Below are positions 10,415-20,614 of a DNA stretch of 64,000 nt, piece after piece. The translations under genes and the position numbers were made by a program. Each line of letters opens with the position of its first letter. The first letter of the stretch is position 1. Source of the DNA: Zhengitettix transpicula (Eukaryota; Arthropoda; Insecta; Orthoptera; Tetrigidae); NCBI GenBank assembly GCA_037074705.1, contig CM073590.1, positions 161,632,746-161,696,745 on the forward strand, in the 5' to 3' direction. The notes beneath the pieces are model-generated. The model did not search any database. It saw only the letters and a list, made by a program, of their open reading frames with translations, and was not told the DNA's origin.

Positions 10415-10550
10415 TTTTTTTTAGGGTAACTGGCTACATGAGGGTAATCCACATGGTGGCAACTCTCCTTTAATAGCATAGAAACGGATTTGAAAGGAGG
10501 GATGCGGAAAGGTAGCCTTAAAGTGATGCAGTTTAGGAGGCAGCTGGTTA
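10415..10550 (-). mobile_element. family A copy with internal deletions (cluster member 3)
   Basis: Starts at a T8 run and the ggctacatgagggtaatcca block. It then jumps from the gcggaaaggtagcc block to aagtgatgca and again to tttaggaggcagctgg, omitting more than 150 bp of the standard element. Confidence 0.75.
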
Positions 10551-10552
10551 TA

Positions 10553-10760
10553 TTTTTTTTAGGGCAACAGGCTACATGAGGGTAATCCATGTTGGGCAAC
10601 TCCCCTTTATAGAAGAGGAATGGATTGAAAGGTGAAAGGTGGGATGCGGAAGTGTAGAAGAAGGTAGCCTAAGGGTTACTAGGGCCCCCGGGCTATATTT
10701 TAAGGATCCTACCCGGCATTCGCCTAAAGAAATACATGGAACACCCTAGAAAAAGGAACA
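10553..10760 (-). mobile_element. family A copy, 5'-truncated (cluster member 4)
   Basis: T8 run, then agggcaacaggctacatgag through actagggcccccgggctat and cctacccggcattcgcc to accctagaaaaa, where homology ends. It is close in sequence to the 1509-2098 and 43789-44218 copies. Confidence 0.8.
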
Positions 10761-11732
10761 CGAAAAACACACAAACAAATAAGAGCAATACGGAAAATGC
10801 GTACAAAATAATAAACACACGAAAACGGTTTCAATTGCGTATGATTATAATAACTTTATTAATTGCAAATGGTGTTAGCATAATATAATTCTCTATTTTG
10901 CGGCAGGAATTACGTAATAATTTGTAAAAGTTTTCCACGTCTGTCAGATTTTTATCAACTATATACTAATGAAGTGAAATCAATTTAATTATTGTTTTTG
11001 TGTATTTTTAATGTTGTTAAATCTTCAAGAAAGAAGGAAGTAATTTTCAAACACTTTTATTTTAATTATAAACTGTTATCTACGTATTAATTCCTTCAGA
11101 ATATTTAAATTTAGTTTAACCACGGATGTATTATGTTAATTATTGAAAACACTTTATTTTGCGTCAGTTCTATTAGTTACTGTGAAATTATGAGTTTTAA
11201 TTATTGTGATTCATTATAAAAGTTCCTACTTATCGCACAATTCATCAAAAACATGCGCGGACTTGTCTATAATATAAAAAAATTCTACTTAATAATCGGA
11301 AGCGACAACCAAAGGAATTAGAGCGTAAATTATAATTGTGGAGTGCTAAGTTAAGCGGCAGCATAACGCTTTCTCGCGTGAGTTCCGGAACAGCTGTGGA
11401 GATCTGGCCTGCTTGCCGTTCGTCGGTTCGAGAACATAGAACAGTAAAAGTAAGAGTGCAGTGTGAGGTCAAATCACGAGGTTTTTACTGTGGTAGGGTT
11501 CAGCCTGAAATTTCTGTAGATATTTGCAGCAGCCACACTTAAGTCCCTGATGAAAAAGTGTTTTCATGTCTACCGACTTTTAACTGAGCCAGAACCTTCT
11601 ATAATTTTTTTTTTAACTTCACAATTTTGAGCAATTATAAATTTGTATTTTTAAATTTTGTATTAATAAATATTTGGTTTTGAACTTATGAATTTATAGA
11701 ACCCAAACTAATTAATTTTAAATAATTAATAT
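10761..11732. other. AT-rich stretch, no gene seen
   Basis: Low-complexity DNA except 11340-11530, which is less AT-rich and carries overlapping frames of 68-75 codons on opposite strands. No domain or repeat relationship was recognised. Confidence 0.35.
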
Positions 11733-12000
11733 GTAGGAGCAAAGAGAACACACACGTCGCAGATACTACTGTTATTTATATTATCGTTGCCGTAGTAACG
11801 GAACTTTAATCTGCAACGTGTGTGTTCTCTTTGCTCCTACACCAACCTCCTTCTTTAGCGTCGGATTCGGATGCGAGCCTGCGAAATGCACCTTGCGCCT
11901 CGTCAAGCTGCAAAAGTACGCAGATAAAAGTTCCGTTACTACAGCAACGAAAATATAAATAACAGTAGTATCTGTGACTTCGTCGTGTTCTGTATTTCAG
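11733..12000. repeat. compound fold-back element
   Basis: The left arm (11733-11807) starts gtaggagcaaagagaacac. Its first 25 bp recur as a perfect inverted copy at 11816-11840. The next 50 bp (11758-11807, cagatactactgttattta onward) recur as a separate, slightly diverged inverted copy at 11927-11977, followed by a decayed version of the outer segment. One arm therefore has its complement split into two places. A TA lies just outside the left end. This fits a MITE or fold-back element rearranged by a partial inverted duplication. Confidence 0.8.
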
Positions 12001-13378
12001 TAGAAAATAAATAAAATTCTTTCATCTTAGTAGCACTTTATTTAATATTAGAACATGCACTAAAAATGCAATAAATAAAATCAAAGTAGATTTTTACAAT
12101 ATATTATTATTACACACTTACGGATAGGAATTAAACGCAGTGTATTTTTATAATTAATTTTATTGTATCCTAATCGAAAAATATAACTGGAATGGAAGCC
12201 ATACCATTCATTTTAAATTTTATTCAAAATTCGTTTCTGTCTTAATGAATACGTATTTAATGGAACGTAATAATTTCAGATCTTGGAACTTTATACAATC
12301 CAATTAATACAACAAATATCAACATAAATTATCTCAAAAATTAAATATTATTATTATTTAATATTATTGTGATTACACGATGAAATGCTAAATCAGGCTC
12401 TACAATAGTGTTTAACTATTTGTATTAATTTTAATGTCATTGTACTCATCGAAGTAAATCTTTATTAAACTTGTTCTAACTTATTAGCCATTATATATAT
12501 TTTAGATTTAAATTATATTCAGATCTTTTCCAGTCATCTCGCTGGATCAACATGATAGAGATTTCGTATTATTATTGTTATTATTAAATGCTAATTCATG
12601 CTATTCCATCCCTATAGTTCAATATATTTAGAAACAGATACTGTCACTACCGAAGGCGCTGACTCGATAATGGCACCGTTGACATGTTTTATAATGCATC
12701 TCAATCGTCATTTGGTCGTCGTGTTCGTGTTTCTGGGGCGCTGAGCTATCAATTTGAGCACGCACCTGCCCCTGCGAAGCCTCGATAAGACTCCCATTTC
12801 TTCAGCTCCAGTGGAGAGAAGGCGACGCCGCGTGCAGCACAGCCTGAGGATAATACGAGTATTACTCCCTCACCCCGGCAACAAATACATTCCCCAGATC
12901 TTTACTGTAGCATAACATTTCTTTTTTATTTCTGAACCACAGGATACTGCTTTGAATGTTTCCCATATACGCAATGAGCACTTTTTCTGTTAACTAAAAC
13001 ATCAATATTTATTTGTCTTGATTTACTGGAAAAGAATCGGTACACATAAACACCTCGGTAAATCTATTGTTACTTATAAAATAAATATAATAAATCAACA
13101 ACCTTTTATAGACATTTTAAAATATTTTATTCAACTCAACGACGTTTTTGTACTTTCATTTTTAATAACTTTGTAACAAATTATAATTTTAAATTATAAA
13201 GAAAAACAAAATTAATAATATTACAATGTTTTAAATATTTTTCTCAATGAAATTCAATTTACTTATGAATTAGTGAAATAATAATAAAATTAGTTTTTTA
13301 GATGCTTCGGTAATCAAATTGGTTCCGGAATCCAACGTATTCAAGACGTGTGTTACATTTCTTGTCACATCATCGTAT
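12001..13378. other. AT-rich stretch with one GC-richer island
   Basis: The 12620-12900 segment, including gaaggcgacgccgcgtgcag, is markedly less AT-rich than its surroundings and is not repeated in the window. It has no ORF of note. It is a candidate conserved noncoding element. The flanks are simple AT-rich DNA. Confidence 0.35.
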
Positions 13379-14498
13379 TGTAGTGATCAAATTGAAATAA
13401 AATCAAAACCTCACGATGTGGTGCCAATTAATGTGATAATATATTTATGAGAATCGAATTTATTAAACTATTGATTCAAGGAACTATAAACTATTGATGA
13501 TTTGGTAAATGAAATAACTATTCACCAATTAAATTTAAAATACAGAATCATTTATTACAATTTGAATTCATTACTTTTTATACACAAACTTTTTACATAA
13601 ATGTCGCGGCTTTAATTGGATTCTTTAAACCTTCAGGGTCGCTAATCGGGCTTCTAACAGTAATAGTAACCCACAATAACCAAATTTATAAAACAAAATA
13701 TTACAAAGTATTGAACTGAATTTACTTGAGTATTACTAACGTAAGAAATCTGTAGAAATTTGACGGTACGGAATATTATACCAGGTTTAAAATAAATTTT
13801 TAAACATACCAGACATCAGAGCAGCTCTCGTATCACACTAATCATACACTTCACCAATTATTTTATATTTTCACAAATTATTTAAAGGACTTTAATTAAA
13901 CAGGCCACAGTATCAAATTTTATACACAACCTAAGACAGCATATGCGCTTGACTGCCGAACAAACCACAACTGCTGATCTCCAAATATTTCGGCAAACAG
14001 GTAAAATGTTGACAGCAAGGAAATTGGAGTTACACTTTCCAAATAACAATTCGATTCAACTAACTATGAATTCTACAAATGATATCAGTTTAACAATAGC
14101 CTCTACAACTTTCCCTACTTGTCTCCTTCAATTTATAATTCCAATAATCTCAATAACTGTCTTTTTCCTTAGTCGACTCTTACTTGGTTTTCAAGCAATC
14201 CTAACAAACAGTCCTCACTGTCTGACTGTCACATACAATAACTTTTCCCGATCCACTGTATCACAGACTCGGACCAAACTTCACCGCTTCAGCTCTTATC
14301 GCAGACTGTAGGCCTACTTTTCTTCACCGCTTTCAACATTACACATCGCCGACAATAATTCCGACTGAAAACTCCTCATTCTTACACAACGCTGACTGTT
14401 GCCTACAATACCTGGGTCACAATATTACGCTGACAATTCAAAGATTAAATAATATATATTTAATCTGATTGATAATAACGTATTATTGTCAAACTACA
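13379..14498 (-). mobile_element. D-family solo-LTR-like unit, copy 2 (inverted)
   Basis: On the minus strand it begins tgtagtttgacaataatacg and ends ttgatcactaca, so the two outer ends read TGTAGT. It aligns by eye along its length with copy 1 at 6862-7928, including gaattgtcagcgtaatatt, ggcaacagtcagcgttg and attaattggcaccacatcg. The 122-codon plus frame at 13943 lies inside the unit on the antisense side and has no recognised domain. No target duplication was found. Confidence 0.55.
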
Positions 14499-15600
14499 AG
14501 GACCGGAATGAAAATATTAAATTTTTTAATAATATTTAAATTAATAATTCTTAATCATTATATATAAACGTATCAAAAATAATTAATTGCCGTAAGTGTA
14601 ATACTAAATTAAAGAAGGAGAAACTCATGAAAATAAGAAGAATCTAGCTAAAAAATCCAAGATTATTTAAACGAATTGTATTGCCATATTTTGGTAAATA
14701 TAGGGTTGTGATTAAATTTGAATGAAAATGGCAAGTAGAAGACAAGTGATTTACTCGACTGGCTCACATGATACGAATTATAAATCGAGTTACTCATATT
14801 TTGTATCTAATATTTCGTTCAAACTTAATTAACGCCCCAACATACATCATGAATCAATGTTTTAAATAATATCAATTATTGAAATATTTTATTTACATGG
14901 AAAATTTGAGTTAAATAATTATAATTTTTCGTCGATAGTAAGATTCCATGACAACTCAACCAAGGCTCCAATTTCTCACAACGAAGTGTCTCCAGGGAGT
15001 CCAGAGTGTCTAAGCAGTTGAATACTCGAATAAGAGAAAGAAGGGAAGAACAGGCAACGCGAGGAATAGGTTGTACTTAGCAAATGATTTTGTGCTTTGC
15101 GTGGCAGACAGACTGCGTGGCAGCTGCGTCGCCCGCCTCTTGCGATTGTGTGCTTACGCAACTGGCGCAGTGTTTGCTGTCTTATTTGAGACCAACGTTT
15201 GTACCCTTCCAGCACTCGCTCTACGAGAATAAATATTGTTAGCGGCTGCAACGGTTTGACTCAGACGATTTTCAATCCTAATTATTTTACGACCTGAATT
15301 TATTGGAAACGGAAACATTGGAAAATCAAACACCACAATGGTAACGAGGTAATACAATAAATATCACTGAACAAATGATGAATTGGTTTTTGAAAAATAC
15401 GAGAGAAATGGCAACGAGATATATCTCAGAGAATTCATATTTATTGTTTTATAAAGTCATACTTTTATAAATGAAAATAGAAAGCAGGCCCTGGTCGTTT
15501 ACGAAAAGAAAAATTTTAAAGATATTTTGACCTGAAAATATAGGTTGATTACGTCGGATTACAAATAAATTCATATAGGTTATATTTTAACTAAAAATAC
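14499..15600. other. AT-rich stretch with one GC-richer island
   Basis: The 14985-15290 segment (containing gtggcagctgcgtcgcccgc) is richer in G+C and open on the minus strand for 91 and 67 codons in two frames. No homology was recognised. It could be an exon or conserved noncoding DNA. The rest holds nothing recognisable. Confidence 0.35.
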
Positions 15601-15960
15601 TTTTTATTTTATACAGGCAACTTGATGGTAATCCACTTTGTGGCAACTTACAATTTAAAACAATGTGACCTAGGGGTAATGCCGAGGTAGCAACAAGGTT
15701 TGTGCGTATGGGCTTTAGTTTAAACATTCGCCTACATGTGATACAAGAAACCTACATCAGGTAGGCCGTCTTGTCGGTACTTCCAATAACCCAAACTGTG
15801 GATTTTCTTGGGGTCGCTGGATTCATGCCTCGACTATATTTGGTGGCGGCTGGCCGACTGCTCCAATGAGAACAGAGAACAATTCATGCCTTACGTCATG
15901 CCCCAGGTATGCTCAAATGTGGCCTAAGTATCACGGCTTATGGGAATCTTAATTTAGCTA
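15601..15960 (-). mobile_element. old, diverged family A copy
   Basis: Follows the block order of family A but with heavy substitution: caacttgatggtaatccac, ttcgcctacatgtgatacaa, aaacctacatcaggtaggcc, cctcgactatatttggtgg, ggctggccgactgctccaat and catgccccaggt. The tail is decayed to tttttatttt. It is clearly older than the other copies, so the family has been active over a long time or in waves. Confidence 0.75.
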
Positions 15961-16054
15961 GTCTTGATAAGAGACAGTGACTCTGAAAGGCATTACATAA
16001 ATTAACATCTGAAGTGTGTTTTTTAGGAATTACAATTTAATTAATTTAATAACT

Positions 16055-16340
16055 AAACAAAAAACAGCCATTTTGAAAGAAAAAAAGTGAATTAATCAAC
16101 CAAATCAAAATATAATTGCAATACGATGTTTCAGATTTCGGTAATAACCGTCATAGGAAGCAGTGCATGAAATTAAATTTATATTTTATCTTCTAATTTT
16201 GCACATACATACAAGTAAAACTGTATATTACTTGAGGAAGACCCAAAACTGTGGACGAAACGTCGTATTGTAATGATATTTGCTTTAGATTAATTAAAAC
16301 ACCTTTTCTTTCTGACAAATTGGCTGTTTTCCTGTTTTAT
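16055..16340. mobile_element. hairpin element H2 with CTGA/GAAACG motifs
   Basis: Inverted repeat with arms of about 100 bp. The left outer block aaaacagccattttgaaag pairs with the right block acaaattggctgttttcc, and attgcaatacgatgtttcag (left) pairs with gaaacgtcgtattgtaatg (right). The right arm carries cttgaggaagacccaaaact followed by gtggacgaaacgtcg at 16231-16265. The left arm carries the same motif on the other strand. No coding capacity. It resembles a fold-back MITE or an inverted pair of Penelope-type repeats; see findings. Confidence 0.75.
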
Positions 16341-17198
16341 TAAATGGTAATTTTCAATTTAAATTAAATATTAAATTTCTCGAAAATCCTTCTCTGTTCT
16401 TTAAATCTCCGCTGCTGTGAAACACGTCTAAGAATCATCACGTTCTAAAATTTAAAAGAAGACTTTTAATCCTTTCATATGATTGAAATAACTAGTAGAA
16501 TTGCAAAAGTAAAAAACGGTTAATAGCGTAGAAATGCATGATATATTTGGTTATTATTTAAAAAAGGAATATTTAATTTGAATTTAATTTGTAATGAATT
16601 GATGTGCAGCTGAAATTGCCTAACAACATTACTCGTGAGCTTCTTGGTACAGTAATTAATTTTGTGTTAATCTGCTAGACTGCTGTACTAATATTTGCAG
16701 GAATAGGAAGGACGGGATGATCCCTTGTCGCTTGGAATATCTAACAGAACCTCTATTCGTACCCTAGAGTAGAAGCGATGCTTACTTAGAGGTGGGACAT
16801 CTCCTTCGGGATTGTTCCCGAGAAAAGCGAGTCGTAACTACGAAACATGAATTGCGAATCAACTCGTATTATAATTTATTATGATATTTAATCATGGATT
16901 GCGTTGCAAACTTGTTATAATTTTAACAAGCTCCAATAAATTTGAAAAATATGGAAATCAAGAATCCTGCAATTTGTTTTTTGATTGGTTAGTCACCTAT
17001 TTTGTATTTCTCCATTGATCACAGTTGAAGTTTTTTTGATTTTCGGTACATAAATTTTCCTTCCGTCAAGCATTTCTTATATGCTTATCTATGCTATTAT
17101 GGGGAAAAGGCCACAACTCGAGTGACCTTTGGCTAACTTCTTTCTAAAAAAAAATGCTTGATTCATTTGTATGTGTGGCTTGTTGAAATTACTTCATA
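16341..17198. other. spacer between hairpin elements
   Basis: AT-rich apart from 16690-16860, which contains ggaaggacgggatgatccc and is less AT-rich. No ORF of note, no RNA gene and no shared repeat were recognised. Confidence 0.35.
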
Positions 17199-17572
17199 AC
17201 TTAAATTAAAAAGACCTTTTCATATAATTTTAAATAATTTATTTAACACTTTAACGAAGTTTCAGTACGTTTTTGTACATATTCAGGTTTCAATAAAGTT
17301 TGTTATTTTACATACTGTAACAATTTTGTTTCATACAATATAAATCACAGATTAAAAGTATATATTTATTCTTATTCATCTATTATAATATTTTGATTAA
17401 AATTAGATATTATTATATGTACAATCTGTGATTTGAAATATTGTTTGAAACATTATTATTACCATAGTAACATAACAAATTTATTTAAACCTGATGAAAA
17501 TCCAAAATCGCACTGAAACGTCGTTTAAGTGTTAAATAAAACATTTTAAAGGTCGTTAATTTATTTAATTTA
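17199..17572. mobile_element. hairpin element H3 with CTGATGA/GAAACG motifs
   Basis: A 374-bp inverted repeat with arms of about 165 bp. The outer block aattaaaaagacctttt pairs with aaaggtcgttaattt, the middle block aacactttaacgaagtttcag pairs with ctgaaacgtcgtttaagtgtt, and the inner block aatataaatcacagatt pairs with aatctgtgatttgaaatatt. The right arm holds cctgatgaaaatccaaaatc then cactgaaacgtcg (17490-17523). The left arm, on the minus strand (17287-17255), holds cctgaatatgtacaaaaac then gtactgaaacttcg, where gtac/gtac can form a stem. It is a different sequence from H2 but has the same design. Confidence 0.8.
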
Positions 17573-19629
17573 TAATATTAATAAAAGTACTTCATTACGT
17601 ATCTGACAGAGACCTACGTATGAATAATGTTAGTTTTTTTTATTAATTTCCACAACTAGAATGCCTTTTACTATTTACAATATTTTTTGTGACTAAGGCA
17701 TTAATTAGTAAGTGATAGTGTAGCACAGTCATTGTTATGCATTAATGAAAGGCACATTTGGTGTATTTGCTATAGAACATCCTAAGCAACTGTGAAAATA
17801 TTAGCACAAGAGTTATTGGTCTCTCGTAGCCTCATGGGAAATATACCTGATATTTTTAAACTTATCACAGACAATTATCTCCTGAGGTATCGGCTTGAAG
17901 GCCCTTTCTCGAGTCGGCAATTATCAGTGGCCATGCCTGAATGATATTTAAAATGTACAGAGTAAATAGGAACATTTAGTGTTCATAGGTAATAACAGTG
18001 AAAACTAAAGTGTTTTCCGTAAGTTATACTATTTTCCATTACGTATTTGTGTACTTCATTATTTATGATATTATAAAATTCGTTTTTTGCAAACTTGGAA
18101 TTTCAATTATACACATATCTATATAATATAACAGACGAATGTTTTCTGTATTTTAATTTATGTATAAAAATACTATATACTGGATAATGACACATTTGAA
18201 CTTTCTTAGCAAGGACCTGTATTTGAATCGCTTCATTTGGCTGTTCCCTGGCGTTTCCCAATATTTAGACGAAACCTGGGATGTCGGCGTCGTAAACACG
18301 TTTTCTGCAAATATTTTGGAACAACAAATTTCAAATCTTGTTGATTAGCACACCGATTTTGTCTTGCATTTGATGTAGCAAAACGTAAGTTGTAGAACAG
18401 TGGTCCTACTCCAAAAGAGTAAATTTTCTCTAAACTGGCAACTGCCTACGAATCTTACGTTACGAACTACCCCTTCTCCGAATTTCGAGACGTGATCCCA
18501 CGGAAATGGCAAGAATGTATTCTTTAAGTAGTGTTTTTGTTTGTACTTTGAATACTAAAGAGAAACGATATTTTATCTTCATTCACTTGAAACTTCCATT
18601 TCTAGTATCTCTGGAGTCCCTGATACGGTTGACACTATCGCCGTTATGCAATCTAATCGAAGCAATATCGCTTTTGTTTATTGTGCTACTGTTTATTCCA
18701 ATTTGTTCGTGATCTTATACACATTCATCTGTTTACGTCAAGTACGTGAATAATTTCTGAAATACAGTTACGTTAATACATGTATCTGCGTAATACGTTA
18801 ACGAATTGTCAGAGGACGATAAAATTTGATAGATGGTTTCTTTAAATATTTCCAACATATAAATGGCGTGACGGAACTACAAAAAAAAAGGATTACTAAA
18901 AATATTCTTGTTTATTTACGTTTCCTTGAATAGAATATATTTCAATTGTTTTATGTTTTAAACTAATTAATCATCTTCCCGACACAGTTCTTTGGTTTCG
19001 AGCATGGAACTTCAAGTACGATCATGAAATTAATAATTAATTATTATTTGCTTCTTAAGTCATTGATAAAAACTATATCGACAAAGTTGGTATGCTAAAG
19101 AAAATACAAAAACGTGTATTGGATTATTAACCATATTTTTGTTGACTCGCTAGATGGCTCGCCTAATTTATTTCACCAAGGAGAGGATAAGATGGTCGCA
19201 GCAACTATGGGGGATTTCTATTTGGTTGGCAGTCGTTTCACCGTTACGGACCAGGTTCCGGACGCTAAACTTCTTTCCGACTCGTGTGCGACCTCGGTCA
19301 GGGGTGACCGGACTTCCTATTCTACCATGATGTGTAATGTCTGCGACTGTAACTTAAGTTTTAAGTTGTTGATAAATACTGTTGTACATTCATATAAATC
19401 CGCGATAATAAGTAAATTTAAATTTATCAGTTGAATTCATTATTTGTATGTATAAATAGATAAAACGAGGGGAACCTCGGTTATAATGAGCAAATCTCGT
19501 GAGTTTCGGAAACTTCCTTGGGGCGGCTACGGCCAGACGGAAGGATGATCAACACATCATCTCTGCCACACTACCTGTGCACCACTGTAAACAAAAATTA
19601 AGATGAATTTATTTGTAAATATAAATTCT
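17573..19629. other. AT-rich stretch, no gene seen
   Basis: Several short frames (62-106 codons) but none with a recognised domain. The 19114-19434 frame covers a less AT-rich segment (about 19180-19340) just outside the mariner relic. It could be unique sequence or an unidentified repeat. The left end of the mariner element (TIR) was not found in 19500-19629. Confidence 0.35.
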
Positions 19630-20614
19630 TTATTTATTCTTCCAAATCAATTTCATCCCCTTCAAAGTAATCCCCGTCCGATAAAACACACTTTTCCAAC
19701 GCTTTTTCCAGTCCTCGAAACAGTCGGAATAGTCTTTTTCCGGTATAGCCTTCAAGACCTTCTTCGATTCGGTTTTTATCTCCTCAATCGTGTCAAAACG
19801 GCGTCCTCGCATTGGCCTTTTGAGTTTGCTGAATAGCCAGAAGTCGCACGGAGCCAAATCAGGCGAATACGGTGGTTGCGGAACGATATGAGTCGAGTTT
19901 TTGGCAAGAAAGTCGCGAAGAACCAATGCAGTATGACATGGTGCTTTATCGTGATGAAGGAACCAACAGTTGTTCGCCCATAATTCCGGCCGTTTCAGAC
20001 GACGAATAACGCTCAAATAATATTCTTTGTTGACAGTTTGGCCCGGCGTAAGGAATTCATAGTGCACCACACCACGATAATCAAAGAAAACTGTCAATAT
20101 GACCTTGATTTTCGGTCTTGCTTCACCTTTTGCACGATATTCGCTGGATTGGTCGGTGGTTTCAGGGTCGTATGCGTAAATCCAAGTCTGGTCTCCAGTA
20201 ATGATGCATTTCAAGTGGTTCTGATAGTCAGACAGCTAAGTTTCACTCACATCAACGCGACGCTTTTTTTCCCACCAAGCGAGACTTGACGCGTTTGAGA
20301 CACAAAACATTCTTCAAAATGGTTTGGGCTGAGCCAAATGATATTCCAACACTATCAGCGAGATCTCTAATTGTCCATCGAAGATTTTCAAGCACCAAAT
20401 ATTTGATTTTTTGGACGTGGCCCTCGTCGATAGACGTTGATGGTCGTCCAGAGCGCGGTTCGTCTTTGAACTCGTCGTACTACTTTTAAACGTTTTTTTG
20501 TGCCATAGTTTGATCACGAAAGGCCTTCCGCAACATTTTCAACGTGTCCGCACAAGAATATTCGTTCCGCAATGAAAATTTGATGCAAGTTCTTTGCTCA
20601 ACAAAATCACCCAT
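19630..20614 (-). pseudogene. mariner transposase, nearly full length, broken
   Basis: Reads from an ATG at 20614-20612 (MGDFVEQRTCIKFSL) through an N-terminal helix-turn-helix region (RSGRPSTSIDE, WTIRDLADSVGISFGSAQTI) to the catalytic core and a stop at 19632-19630. Catalytic landmarks in the open part (20214-19630) are TGDQTWIYAYDPET (first Asp; usual Glu replaced by Gln), HHDKAPCHTALVLRDF (second Asp) and PPYSPDLAPCDFWLFSKLKR (third Asp), giving a D34D spacing. Defects: two stops soon after MAQKNV, a short deletion with frameshift after VKSRLV near 20265, a further TAG near 20238, and loss of six codons relative to the copy at 1-323. It cannot make transposase. Terminal inverted repeats were not identified. 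Confidence 0.93.

Noticed and set aside
10207..10599. 130-codon minus frame with repeated DYPHVAC-type segments
   Set aside because: It runs through nested family A copies. The repeated peptide is the translation of the repeated 3' tail, not a repeat protein.
13943..14311. 122-codon plus-strand frame
   Set aside because: It is antisense within D copy 2; the same region of D copy 1 is not open, so there is no sign of selection.
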